From: DATJLQ01 sp035509415
GTDB taxonomy: Bacteria; Pseudomonadota; Alphaproteobacteria; JACZXZ01
Reading direction: 5' to 3'
Assembly: GCA_035509415.1 (NCBI GenBank)
Contig: DATJLQ010000092.1
Span: forward strand, 1-20,632
Length of the DNA: 20,632 nucleotides
Below, one piece after another: positions 8,269 through 14,674 of this stretch (position 1 is its first letter; every line of letters begins with the position of its first letter). Under the pieces are notes generated by a model. It was not told where the DNA came from. It saw nothing but the letters and a program-made list of their open reading frames with translations, and did no database searches. Made by a program: the position numbers and the translations under genes.

Positions 8269-9291
8269 TCACCTGGTCGGCTTGAATACCATGACCTGGC
8301 GGTCGTTGCCGCAATAGGCAAAGACCAGGTGGCTCTCCGGATCGACGTCGCCCGTGTGGGTCTGGCCGATCCCCGTGGAAACGAACGCCACGTGCTCCAT
8401 CGTGTTGGCGTCGTAGACGTCGAAGCCCTTGGCGCCGCCCTCGAAGGCGTAGACCAGCCCGAGGCCGGGATCGAACGCGACTACGTCGACGCCGCCCTTC
8501 TCCGGAATCTTCTTGATCACGGCCAGCGTGTCCGGATTGAGCACGAACATGCCGGGATTGGGATTGGTCGTGCCGACCCACAGGCGATGGTTCTTCGCGT
8601 CGTAGATCTCGCCCTTGGTGCCGCCCTTGGAGGTGAGCGTGACGCCGGTATCCATGTGGCGCTCGATCGCGCCGGTGGCCGTGTTGACCACCTCGACGTA
8701 CGAATCGTCCGATTGGAAGATCGAGTGCAGCGACGGCACCGCCATGGCGACGTCCGGCCCCGTAGAGGGGCGGTCCGGATAGAGCGGCCACTTGGCCTTG
8801 AACTGCGGATGGTCGCCGGTCGAATAGACCTCCATGAAGTTGTCGTCGTCGCTGTCGACGTAGATCAGGTTGTCCTTGCGATCGACGTGGATCCAATCGG
8901 GCGACGTGCCCTGCGTCTCGACCCGGCCGACCTCGGTCCAGGTCTTCTTGTCGATGACGACGATCGCGTTCGTGTTCAGCGGTCCCGGCCCGTCGGCCGC
9001 GGCGACGTAGACGTGGTTCGCGTCCCAATCGCTGCCGTTCGGGGACGGCACGTCGTCGATGTATTTGACGACCCGGTCGGTGTGCGTATCGACCACGTTG
9101 AGCCCGTTCTTCGCCATCGAGACGTAGAGCATCCCGTTCGACGGATCGAAGGTCGTGATGTCGCCGTGTCCCGTATTGCCGTCGAGGCGAATGACGGCAA
9201 CCCGCTCGAAGTGATACTCCGCCGCGAGCGCCGGCAGCGTCATCAGCGCGGCCGACGCCGCCAACCCCACAAGAAGTGGAACTCCACGCAT
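8269..9291 (-). CDS. Secreted beta-propeller protein (YncE/YVTN type), copy A
   Basis: A 340-residue periplasmic or secreted protein with a signal peptide (about residues 1-23, ending LPALAA) followed by repeated beta-blade units. Typical blade pieces are LYVSMAKNGLNVVDT, RLWVGTTNPNPGMFVLNP and LVYAFEGGAKGFDVYD, as in seven-bladed YVTN/YncE and nitrite-reductase-like propellers. No CxxCH heme motif is present and no catalytic site is recognised, so binding rather than catalysis is likely. The start has GGGAGGAAA upstream. It is the last gene of a three-gene set, and copy B immediately upstream is a clear paralogue of the same length. A binding partner (metal, cofactor or protein) is not known. 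Confidence 0.88.
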   Translation of the reverse strand: MRGVPLLVGLAASAALMTLPALAAEYHFERVAVIRLDGNTGHGDITTFDPSNGMLYVSMAKNGLNVVDTHTDRVVKYIDDVPSPNGSDWDANHVYVAAADGPGPLNTNAIVVIDKKTWTEVGRVETQGTSPDWIHVDRKDNLIYVDSDDDNFMEVYSTGDHPQFKAKWPLYPDRPSTGPDVAMAVPSLHSIFQSDDSYVEVVNTATGAIERHMDTGVTLTSKGGTKGEIYDAKNHRLWVGTTNPNPGMFVLNPDTLAVIKKIPEKGGVDVVAFDPGLGLVYAFEGGAKGFDVYDANTMEHVAFVSTGIGQTHTGDVDPESHLVFAYCGNDRQVMVFKPTR

Positions 9292-9422
9292 GGTTTCCTC
9301 CCTGACTCTTGTTCTTTTATCCGGGACCGCCCGGACCGGCCCTCACCCTTGAGGACCCGGCCCGGCGGCTCGATCGACGTGGCACGCCGCCGCCCCCCGC
9401 TAGCGCGATGGGCGGCGCCGCG

Positions 9423-10445
9423 TTACCTGACAGGCTTCCAGACGCTGACCGCGCCCGCGTCGCCTTCGTAGGCGTAGACGAGATGGCTCTCCGGATCGAC
9501 GTCGCCGGTATGGGTATTGCCCGAGCCGGTCGAGACGAACGCCACATGGCTCATCGTGTTGGCGTCGTACACGTCGAAGCCCTTCGCACCCCCCTCGAAC
9601 GCGTAGACCAGCTCGAGGCCGGGATCGAACGCGACCACGTCGACGCCGCCCTTCTCGGGGATCGTCTTGATCACCGACATGGTGTTCGGATCGATCACGA
9701 AGATGCCGGGATTCTTGTTGGTGGTCCCGACCCACAGACGGTCGTTCTTGGCGTCGAAGATCGAGCCCTTGGTGCCGCCGTGCTTCAACAGCTTGACGTG
9801 GGTGTCGACCTTGGCCTCGATGGCGCCCGTCGTCATGTTGAGCCTGAGCTCCCAGGAATCGTCGGACTGGAAGATCCAATTCTTGGACGGCACGACGGTG
9901 AACACGTCGGGCCCGGCGACCGGATTGTCGGGATAGAGCGGCCATACCGCCTTGCGCTCGAGCTTCTTCCCGGTCTTGTAGACCTCGAGATTGTTGTTGT
10001 CGTCGCTCGCGACGTAGAGGAGGTGGGACTTGGGCTCGACCACCAGGCCGTCGGGCGAGGTGCCGTCGGTCTGGGCGCGGCCGACCTCTTTCCAGCTCTC
10101 CTTGCTGATCACGATGACGTCGTTGATCTTGCCCGCCCCCGCCCCGTCGCCGGCCGCGACGTAGACGTTGTCGGCATCGAAGCTGCTGCCGTTGGGCGAC
10201 GGGATGTTCTGGATGTATTTGACGACCGAGCGCGAACGCGTGTCGACGACGCACAGACCGTCATTGGGCATCGAGACGTACAGCATCTGATCCATGGGAT
10301 CGTAGGTCGTGATGTCGCCGTGGCCCGTGAGGCCCGGCAACTTGATGGTCGCGACCCGCTCGAAATGGTATTCGGCCGCCTGCGCCGGGACCGCCAGGAG
10401 CGCGGTCGACGCGAGCAAGCCCATCAGGGGAAGGAATCTCTGCAT
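9423..10445 (-). CDS. Secreted beta-propeller protein (YncE/YVTN type), copy B
   Basis: A 340-residue paralogue of the next gene. The signal peptide ends AQAA, and both mature proteins begin EYHFERVA. Long blocks are shared with copy A, notably IPEKGGVDVVAFDPGL, LVYAFEGGAKGFDVYDANTM and THTGDVDPESHLV. Divergence is concentrated in the middle blades, for example the run after VYVAA and the segment around residues 125-200, which may be where ligand specificity differs. No heme or catalytic motif is seen. The start has GGGAGAG upstream. It lies 156 bases past the porin gene, across a strong hairpin, and 131 bases before copy A, so the three genes are likely co-transcribed with step-wise expression. 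Confidence 0.88.
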   Translation of the reverse strand: MQRFLPLMGLLASTALLAVPAQAAEYHFERVATIKLPGLTGHGDITTYDPMDQMLYVSMPNDGLCVVDTRSRSVVKYIQNIPSPNGSSFDADNVYVAAGDGAGAGKINDVIVISKESWKEVGRAQTDGTSPDGLVVEPKSHLLYVASDDNNNLEVYKTGKKLERKAVWPLYPDNPVAGPDVFTVVPSKNWIFQSDDSWELRLNMTTGAIEAKVDTHVKLLKHGGTKGSIFDAKNDRLWVGTTNKNPGIFVIDPNTMSVIKTIPEKGGVDVVAFDPGLELVYAFEGGAKGFDVYDANTMSHVAFVSTGSGNTHTGDVDPESHLVYAYEGDAGAVSVWKPVR

Positions 10446-10549
10446 GGCTCTCTCCCTATTCCGTCACTTATTCTTGTCCGCGCCGCCGCGGCGCGCGCGG
10501 ATCCCGCGGAGTGCGCGCGCCCGGCATCGGCTTTAGCGTCGTCCCGGCC

Positions 10550-10575
10550 CGCCCCTCCGGAATCCCGGAGGGGCG
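10550..10575 (-). terminator. GC hairpin between porin and propeller genes
   Basis: A perfect 11-bp stem (CGCCCCTCCGG/CCGGAGGGGCG) with a 4-base loop sits just after the porin stop codon on the minus strand. No U-tract follows. It may be a partial terminator or an mRNA-stabilising loop that keeps porin transcript more abundant than propeller transcript. Confidence 0.45.
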
Positions 10576-10601
10576 TCGCCGGCGATATCCAGCGCCAGCG
10601 C

Positions 10602-11945
10602 TCAGTCGGCGCGCTGGCCGATCAGGAAGCCGACCTCAACCAGGCCGACCCACTGATCCGATTGGGTGCCCGTGTTGCCGTAGCCATCGCCGCTATAGAA
10701 GTTCGCGAGGTGCGTATAGGCGATCGCGGGACGGACGAAGAAGTTGTGGAACTGCCAGGTCGGATTGACCTGGATGCCGAACATGTCCGAGCCCGGACCG
10801 AAGGTCCCCGGAACGCCGCCGGCAGCGCTCGTGTTCAGGCCGAGGAAGTTGCCGTACGCGTCGGCATTCGGATCGGCCCGATCGCCATGCTGGGTGATGT
10901 ACTGTGCCTGGGTCCCCACCGACCAACGCGAGTTGATCTGGTAGGTCACCGTCACCTGCATCGCCGTGTTGCTGTAGGTCGTGAGCGGCGCATTGGGTCC
11001 GCTCAGCGAGTCCTTCGGCAGCCACTGGTACTCGATCTCGGGGCTGATCGTGAAATTGCCGATCACGTAGGCGCCGCCGAAGCCGATCAGGTTGGCGTTG
11101 ACCGTGCCGAAGCCCGCAACCGGACCCACGTCGGTCGAGCTGTCGCCCGTGACGTAGCCCACCGTGTGCAGGCGCGTATGACCGAAGCCGATGATGTTGT
11201 CGCTACCGTCCGAGGTCAGGTTCCACAGGCCGGTGAAGCCGAGCTCGTTGGGCCGGCCGGTCTTGTAACCGTCGGCGAGACGGATCGTGAGGGTCGAGCC
11301 GTAGTGCGGCAGCCACGCGATCTTGTCCCAGGCGCCGGGCGTGATCAGGTTGATCTGCCCGCCGTCGCCGACCGTCGTCTGCATGTTGTTGAGGTCGGAG
11401 ACGAACGCGGTCGGGTTGAACCAGTCGACGCCCACTTCGGTGCCGTCCGGCGACGGCAGGCGGCCCGCCTGAAGGCTGAACCACTCGATCGGCTGGTAGG
11501 TGAAGTAGCCCTTGAACAAGGGCGAGGCCTGGCCGGTGGCGTTCAAGCACGTGTCAGAGCCGGTCTTGCCGCACAGCCCGTGCAGGTTCGGCGACACGTT
11601 GGTCGAGGTGTAGCCCATGACCGGCGTGTTCGGCGGCAGGCCGAGCCAGGTCGTGAACTGCAGCTGACCGTCCGTCTTGTTGATGATGACCATCGCGTTG
11701 TCGGCCGTGATGTCGGCCTGGGTGCTACTGTTGGTGTGGGGGATGGCGGCGTTGCTGTTCGTGGCGTCGTTGTTCCAGATCGAGGCGATGCCGCTGACAC
11801 CACCCGACAAGGCCCAGTTGCCGAGCGGGCCCATGTCGTAATTGAAGGGATCGGGCAGCCCCAAGGCATGGCCCGACGTGCTGAATCCGACGATGCCCAA
11901 TGCCACGAGGCCAACGGCGGATAGCCAAGATGCTCTTAATTTCAT
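10602..11945 (-). CDS. Outer-membrane beta-barrel (porin-like) protein
   Basis: A 447-residue exported barrel protein. The start at 11945 is chosen because GGGAGG lies six bases upstream and a clean signal peptide follows (about residues 1-27, ending TSGHA). A 36-residue upstream extension of the frame has no signal character. The mature part is rich in Gly, Asn, Thr and aromatic residues, with alternating strand patterns (FSLQAGRLPSPDG, STLTIRLADGYKTG, FTISPEIEYQWLP, FFVRPAIAYTHLANFY) typical of OmpL/BBP2-like porins. A Cys pair (LCGKTGSDTCLN) in a presumed loop could form a disulfide. The last residue is Asp rather than the usual aromatic barrel signal. It is the first gene of the set with the two propellers and lies under the operator-bearing promoter upstream. 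Confidence 0.8.
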   Translation of the reverse strand: MKLRASWLSAVGLVALGIVGFSTSGHALGLPDPFNYDMGPLGNWALSGGVSGIASIWNNDATNSNAAIPHTNSSTQADITADNAMVIINKTDGQLQFTTWLGLPPNTPVMGYTSTNVSPNLHGLCGKTGSDTCLNATGQASPLFKGYFTYQPIEWFSLQAGRLPSPDGTEVGVDWFNPTAFVSDLNNMQTTVGDGGQINLITPGAWDKIAWLPHYGSTLTIRLADGYKTGRPNELGFTGLWNLTSDGSDNIIGFGHTRLHTVGYVTGDSSTDVGPVAGFGTVNANLIGFGGAYVIGNFTISPEIEYQWLPKDSLSGPNAPLTTYSNTAMQVTVTYQINSRWSVGTQAQYITQHGDRADPNADAYGNFLGLNTSAAGGVPGTFGPGSDMFGIQVNPTWQFHNFFVRPAIAYTHLANFYSGDGYGNTGTQSDQWVGLVEVGFLIGQRAD

Positions 11946-12035
11946 TGATGCCTCCCAGTTTCGCGTTTCGGTACCGAATGGAGTCGTGACGCAGCTCCCG
12001 TTTCGGGTCCCCCGGTGCATCGCCGGGGCGATCTC

Positions 12036-12055
12036 GTATGTGGTCGACCACATAC
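12036..12055. promoter_or_regulatory. 20-bp perfect palindrome, probable operator
   Basis: GTATGTGGTCGACCACATAC is a perfect 20-bp palindrome placed directly downstream of the predicted porin -10 box, where a bound repressor would block transcription. The TGGTCGACCA core resembles the operators of FadR-type GntR regulators; the regulator is not in this window. Confidence 0.7.
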
Positions 12056-12083
12056 ACTATGGCACATTTATTTATCTCGTTAA
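12056..12083 (-). promoter_or_regulatory. Predicted promoter of the porin-propeller genes
   Basis: On the minus strand TTAACG and CATAGT are 16 bases apart, each matching four of six consensus positions, in AT-rich DNA. The palindromic operator follows at once. The placement fits a start site about 100 bases before the porin ATG. Confidence 0.4.
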
Positions 12084-12210
12084 AATATTATCGCGTTAGA
12101 TGATTCTTTATTATTGATAATCGCATTATTTTATTCAATATTTACATTGTGATTTCTCAACATTGTCAGATTTCTGCCAGGTCATTACTTGAGATGTGTC
12201 AAAATGCATG

Positions 12211-12224
12211 TTGCCGATCGGCAA
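12211..12224. promoter_or_regulatory. 14-bp palindrome TTGCCGATCGGCAA
   Basis: A perfect 14-bp palindrome in the middle of the AT-rich control region, about midway between the two outward promoters. It differs from the GGTCGACC operators and may bind a second regulator. No family is assigned. Confidence 0.45.
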
Positions 12225-12321
12225 TGTTTGTCGATTCCCAATGTTGTATTTCGTGGCGGTCAATATTGATGCTCTTTGATTAATAGTTCCCGCTTGCGAG
12301 ACCGGGTTGTTCTGTAATTCC

Positions 12322-12350
12322 TTGCCCTTAATCTTTGGTTACGTTATACG
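12322..12350 (+). promoter_or_regulatory. Predicted rightward promoter
   Basis: TTGCCC and TATACG are 17 bases apart, each matching four of six consensus positions. It points toward the 64-residue gene, leaving a leader of about 180 bases. A GGTCGACC palindrome overlaps the end of the -10 box. Confidence 0.4.
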
Positions 12351-12362
12351 GTCGACCATACA
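12345..12362. promoter_or_regulatory. Second GGTCGACC operator
   Basis: The sequence TATACGGTCGACCATACA is an imperfect palindrome around GGTCGACC, with TAT/ATA-type flanks as in the perfect copy about 310 bases away. It sits at the same place relative to the rightward promoter as the first copy does to the leftward one. Confidence 0.55.
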
Positions 12363-12540
12363 CAAGGGCGAGCCGCGGACGGTGCCGGTGTCGGCGATGC
12401 GGCTTGGCCAGGGGGAAACGAGGCGGCTCCGCATCCCGATCGGCGCCCGGCCGCGGTCCCTCGAAAATCGTGCCGTCCGGGGCGTCGAGCGCTGCGTGGC
12501 GCACGCCCCGTTTCCCACCCCAAAAAGCCACGGAGCGGTC

Positions 12541-12735
12541 ATGACCGACATCGTCAATGGGAGCAGCAAAGAGGCGGTCGCCTACGCCCTGATGCTGGGC
12601 ATCGCGCACCACGCCAAGAAGACCGACCTCGTGGGCGGGTTTCCGGTGGTCAATGCCGACGAGCAATGGGTGCTCGGCACGTTCCAGAAGTGCCTCGCGG
12701 TCGTGAGCGGCTACGAGCTCTCGAGCAACAACTAG
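12541..12735 (+). CDS. Small protein of unknown function, 64 residues
   Basis: A 64-residue product with no signal peptide, no membrane segment and no family I recognise. It begins MTDIVNGSSKEAVAYALMLG, and residues about 9-28 look like one amphipathic helix ending HHAKK. One Cys lies near residue 51. GGAG is placed correctly before the ATG, which is why I prefer it to a longer open frame from 12307 whose extra residues look like shadow translation. It is the only plus-strand gene in this half and is divergent from the porin. It may share that gene's regulator through the paired operators. It ends 18 bases from the convergent PanE-like gene. Confidence 0.6.
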   Translation: MTDIVNGSSKEAVAYALMLGIAHHAKKTDLVGGFPVVNADEQWVLGTFQKCLAVVSGYELSSNN

Positions 12736-12753
12736 CCGGCCGGCTTTCGGGCC

Positions 12754-13806
12754 CTACACCGCGGCGGTCGCCTGGGGCCGCACGCGGCCGCAGCCGGCGG
12801 GCGGCGCGCCGAGCTCGGCGTCGGGATAGGCCGGGTAGAGGCCATAGAGGCGCGCCTTCTGCTCGACCAGCGCCCAGATGGTGTCGATATAGGGCGTCGA
12901 CACGTCCGCGATGCGTCCCATCTCCTGGACCGCCTTCAAGAGCGCATCGAGCTCGAGCGGGCGCTTGCGGTCGAAATCCTGCAGCATCGAGGTCCGATGG
13001 GCGCCGACCGAGGCCGCGCCGGCGATGCGCCGCTCGACGTCGACGCGGAAGCGGATGCCGAAGCGCTCGCCGATCTCCTGCGCCTCCAGCATCATGTGGC
13101 GCACCAGTGTCTGCACGCCCGGATCGGTCGCCATCACGTCGAGGGTCGCGTTGGTCAGGACCGAGATGGGGTTGAAGCACAGATTGCCCCAGAGCTTGAT
13201 CCAGATGTCGTCGCGGATCTCCTCGTACACCTTGGGCGCCAGGCCCGCCGCGCGCAGCATCTGCGAGAGGCGGCTCAGGCGGTCGGTGAACATGCGGTTG
13301 GGCTCGCCGAGCCCGAAGCGGTCGCCGTAGATGTGGCGGATGACGCCGGGGGCGACGATCTCGGTCGCGGGATAGACCGTGCAGCCGAGCACGCGCTCGG
13401 GCCCGATCGCGTTCCATTGCCGGTCGCCCGGATCGACGCTCGCGAGCCGCGTGCCCTCGAACTCGTTGCCGTGGCGGTAGAAGTACCACCAGGGCACGCC
13501 GTTCTGCGCCGTCACCACCGCGGTCGAGGGCCCGAGCAGCGGACGCATGCGCTCCGCCGCTTCCCATGCCTGATGCGCCTTGAGCGCCACGATCACGAAA
13601 TCCTGCGGCCCGAGCTCAAGCGGATCGTCGGTCGCCGGCATGCGCTCGACGCGCTCCTTGCCGTCGATCACGAGCTTGAGCCCGTGCTCGCGGATCGCCG
13701 CGAGGTGCTTCCCGCGCGCGACCAGCGAGACCTCGACGCCGCTCCGCTTCAGGAGCACCGCCATGTAGCCGCCGATCGCGCCGGCGCCGTAGATGCAGAC
13801 CTTCAC
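12754..13806 (-). CDS. Ketopantoate reductase (PanE/ApbA) family oxidoreductase
   Basis: A 350-residue NAD(P)H-dependent dehydrogenase. The Rossmann motif GAGAIGG is at residues 7-13. The family residues are present: K76 (VALKAHQ), the presumed catalytic K204 with N208 (IWIKLWGN), and E285 in the RPLELDAL block. PanE reduces 2-dehydropantoate in vitamin B5 synthesis. Here, however, it lies 11 bases downstream of hydroxypyruvate isomerase in a glyoxylate operon, where tartronate semialdehyde reductase is normally found, so the substrate may be tartronate semialdehyde or another small 2-oxo/aldehyde acid. The GTG start is chosen for its GGAGG eight bases upstream and because the Rossmann strand begins there. 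The NGVPWWYFY segment is a subgroup feature. Family call is sure, substrate is inference. Confidence 0.9.
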   Translation of the reverse strand: MKVCIYGAGAIGGYMAVLLKRSGVEVSLVARGKHLAAIREHGLKLVIDGKERVERMPATDDPLELGPQDFVIVALKAHQAWEAAERMRPLLGPSTAVVTAQNGVPWWYFYRHGNEFEGTRLASVDPGDRQWNAIGPERVLGCTVYPATEIVAPGVIRHIYGDRFGLGEPNRMFTDRLSRLSQMLRAAGLAPKVYEEIRDDIWIKLWGNLCFNPISVLTNATLDVMATDPGVQTLVRHMMLEAQEIGERFGIRFRVDVERRIAGAASVGAHRTSMLQDFDRKRPLELDALLKAVQEMGRIADVSTPYIDTIWALVEQKARLYGLYPAYPDAELGAPPAGCGRVRPQATAAV

Positions 13807-13817
13807 GGGCGCGCCTC

Positions 13818-14612
13818 CTAAGACAGCGCCCGCTGGCGCGCGAAGGGCGCGAACCAGCCGAGCCCGTCCAGGGTCGATTTCACGGGCTTGTATTCGCACC
13901 CGACCCAGCCGCGATAGCCGAGCGCGTCCAGCCGCTCGAACAGGAACGGGTAGTTGATCTCGCCCGTACCCGGCTCGCCGCGGCCCGGATTGTCGGCGAT
14001 CTGGACATGGGCGATGCGCGCGAGGTTGGCCGCGATCGTGCGCGCGAGGTCGCCCTCCATGATCTGCATGTGATAGGCGTCGTATTGCAGGAAGAGATTG
14101 TCCGAGCCGACCTCGGCGATGAGCTCGAGCGCGTCCTTGGAGCGGCTCAGGAAGAATCCCGGCACGTCGCGCGTGTTGATCGGCTCGACCAGGAGCCGGG
14201 CGCCCGCCGCCTCGAGACGCGCCGCGGCGAAGGCCAGGTTCTCGGCCAGGGTGGCGCGGAGCCGCGCCGGCTCGACGCCGCTCGGGGCGATGCCCGCGAG
14301 GCAGTTGAGCTGGCGGCAACCGAGCGTGCCCGCATAATCGATCGCGCGCGCAACCCCGCCGCGGAACTCCGCGACCCGGTCGGGCAGGATCGCGATGCCG
14401 CGCTCGCCCGCGGCCCAGTCGCCCGCGGGAAGATTGTGCAGCACCTGCTCGAGCCCGTGGCGCGCGAGGCGCCCGGCGAGAATCTTCTTGTCGAAATCGT
14501 AGGGAAACAGGTACTCGACGGCGGCGAAGCCGGCCTGGGCCGCCGCCTCGAAGCGGTCGAGGAAGGGGTGCTCGGTGAACAGCATCGAGAGATTGGCGGC
14601 GAACTTCGGCAT
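13818..14612 (-). CDS. hyi: Hydroxypyruvate isomerase
   Basis: A 264-residue TIM-barrel sugar-isomerase-like enzyme converting hydroxypyruvate and tartronate semialdehyde into one another in the cytoplasm. It matches E. coli Hyi closely in recalled blocks: FAANLSMLF at the start, LHNLPAGDWAAGERGIA, the QYDAYHMQ block, QIADNPGRGEPGTGEINY and WVGCEYKP. The expected metal and catalytic residues are present: E143, D178, H181 and E240. Length equals the family norm. GGAAGGAAG precedes the ATG. It follows glyoxylate carboligase by 62 bases, across a hairpin, and precedes the PanE-like gene by 11 bases, so the three form one operon. Confidence 0.96.
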   Translation of the reverse strand: MPKFAANLSMLFTEHPFLDRFEAAAQAGFAAVEYLFPYDFDKKILAGRLARHGLEQVLHNLPAGDWAAGERGIAILPDRVAEFRGGVARAIDYAGTLGCRQLNCLAGIAPSGVEPARLRATLAENLAFAAARLEAAGARLLVEPINTRDVPGFFLSRSKDALELIAEVGSDNLFLQYDAYHMQIMEGDLARTIAANLARIAHVQIADNPGRGEPGTGEINYPFLFERLDALGYRGWVGCEYKPVKSTLDGLGWFAPFARQRALS

Positions 14613-14652
14613 CGCACTTCCTTCCGCGGGCGGGGGTTGTCTCCTCTAGGGG

Positions 14653-14674
14653 CGGTGCCGGGCGCGCGGCACCG
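14653..14674 (-). terminator. Hairpin directly after the gcl stop codon
   Basis: A perfect 8-bp stem (CGGTGCCG/CGGCACCG) with a 6-base loop touches the gcl stop codon. No U-tract follows and hyi starts soon after, so a stabilising or attenuating intercistronic loop is more likely than full termination. Confidence 0.4.

Larger units (their letters stand above)
11946..12540. other. AT-rich divergent control region
   Basis: This 595-bp gap holds a core (about 12056-12350) that is strongly AT-rich against a very GC-rich background. It separates the minus-strand porin gene from the plus-strand 64-residue gene. It contains two candidate promoters facing outward, each with a GGTCGACC palindrome at its downstream edge, a 14-bp palindrome, and scattered CAATGTTG/CAACATTG elements (12158-12165 and 12239-12246 form an inverted pair). 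The 12363-12540 part would be a long leader for the small gene. I see no convincing gene in it. Confidence 0.75.

Noticed and set aside
8269..10445. The propellers as subunits of a quinoprotein dehydrogenase or heme d1 enzyme
   Set aside because: There is no CxxCH motif, no partner dehydrogenase or cytochrome gene and no recognised catalytic residues. Only the fold resemblance remains.
12059..12075. Sigma-54-like promoter (TGGCAC start at the porin control region)
   Set aside because: The required GC element at -12 is absent and the orientation points away from a nearby start codon.
12307..12540. N-terminal extension of the 64-residue gene to 142 residues
   Set aside because: The added part spans the promoter and operator region and has no protein-like character; the ATG at 12541 has a proper GGAG site.
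12734..12745. AGCCGGCCGGCT palindrome followed by TTT between two convergent genes, as a terminator
   Set aside because: It has no loop unless the stem is cut to about four pairs, and it starts inside the stop codon; too weak to list.
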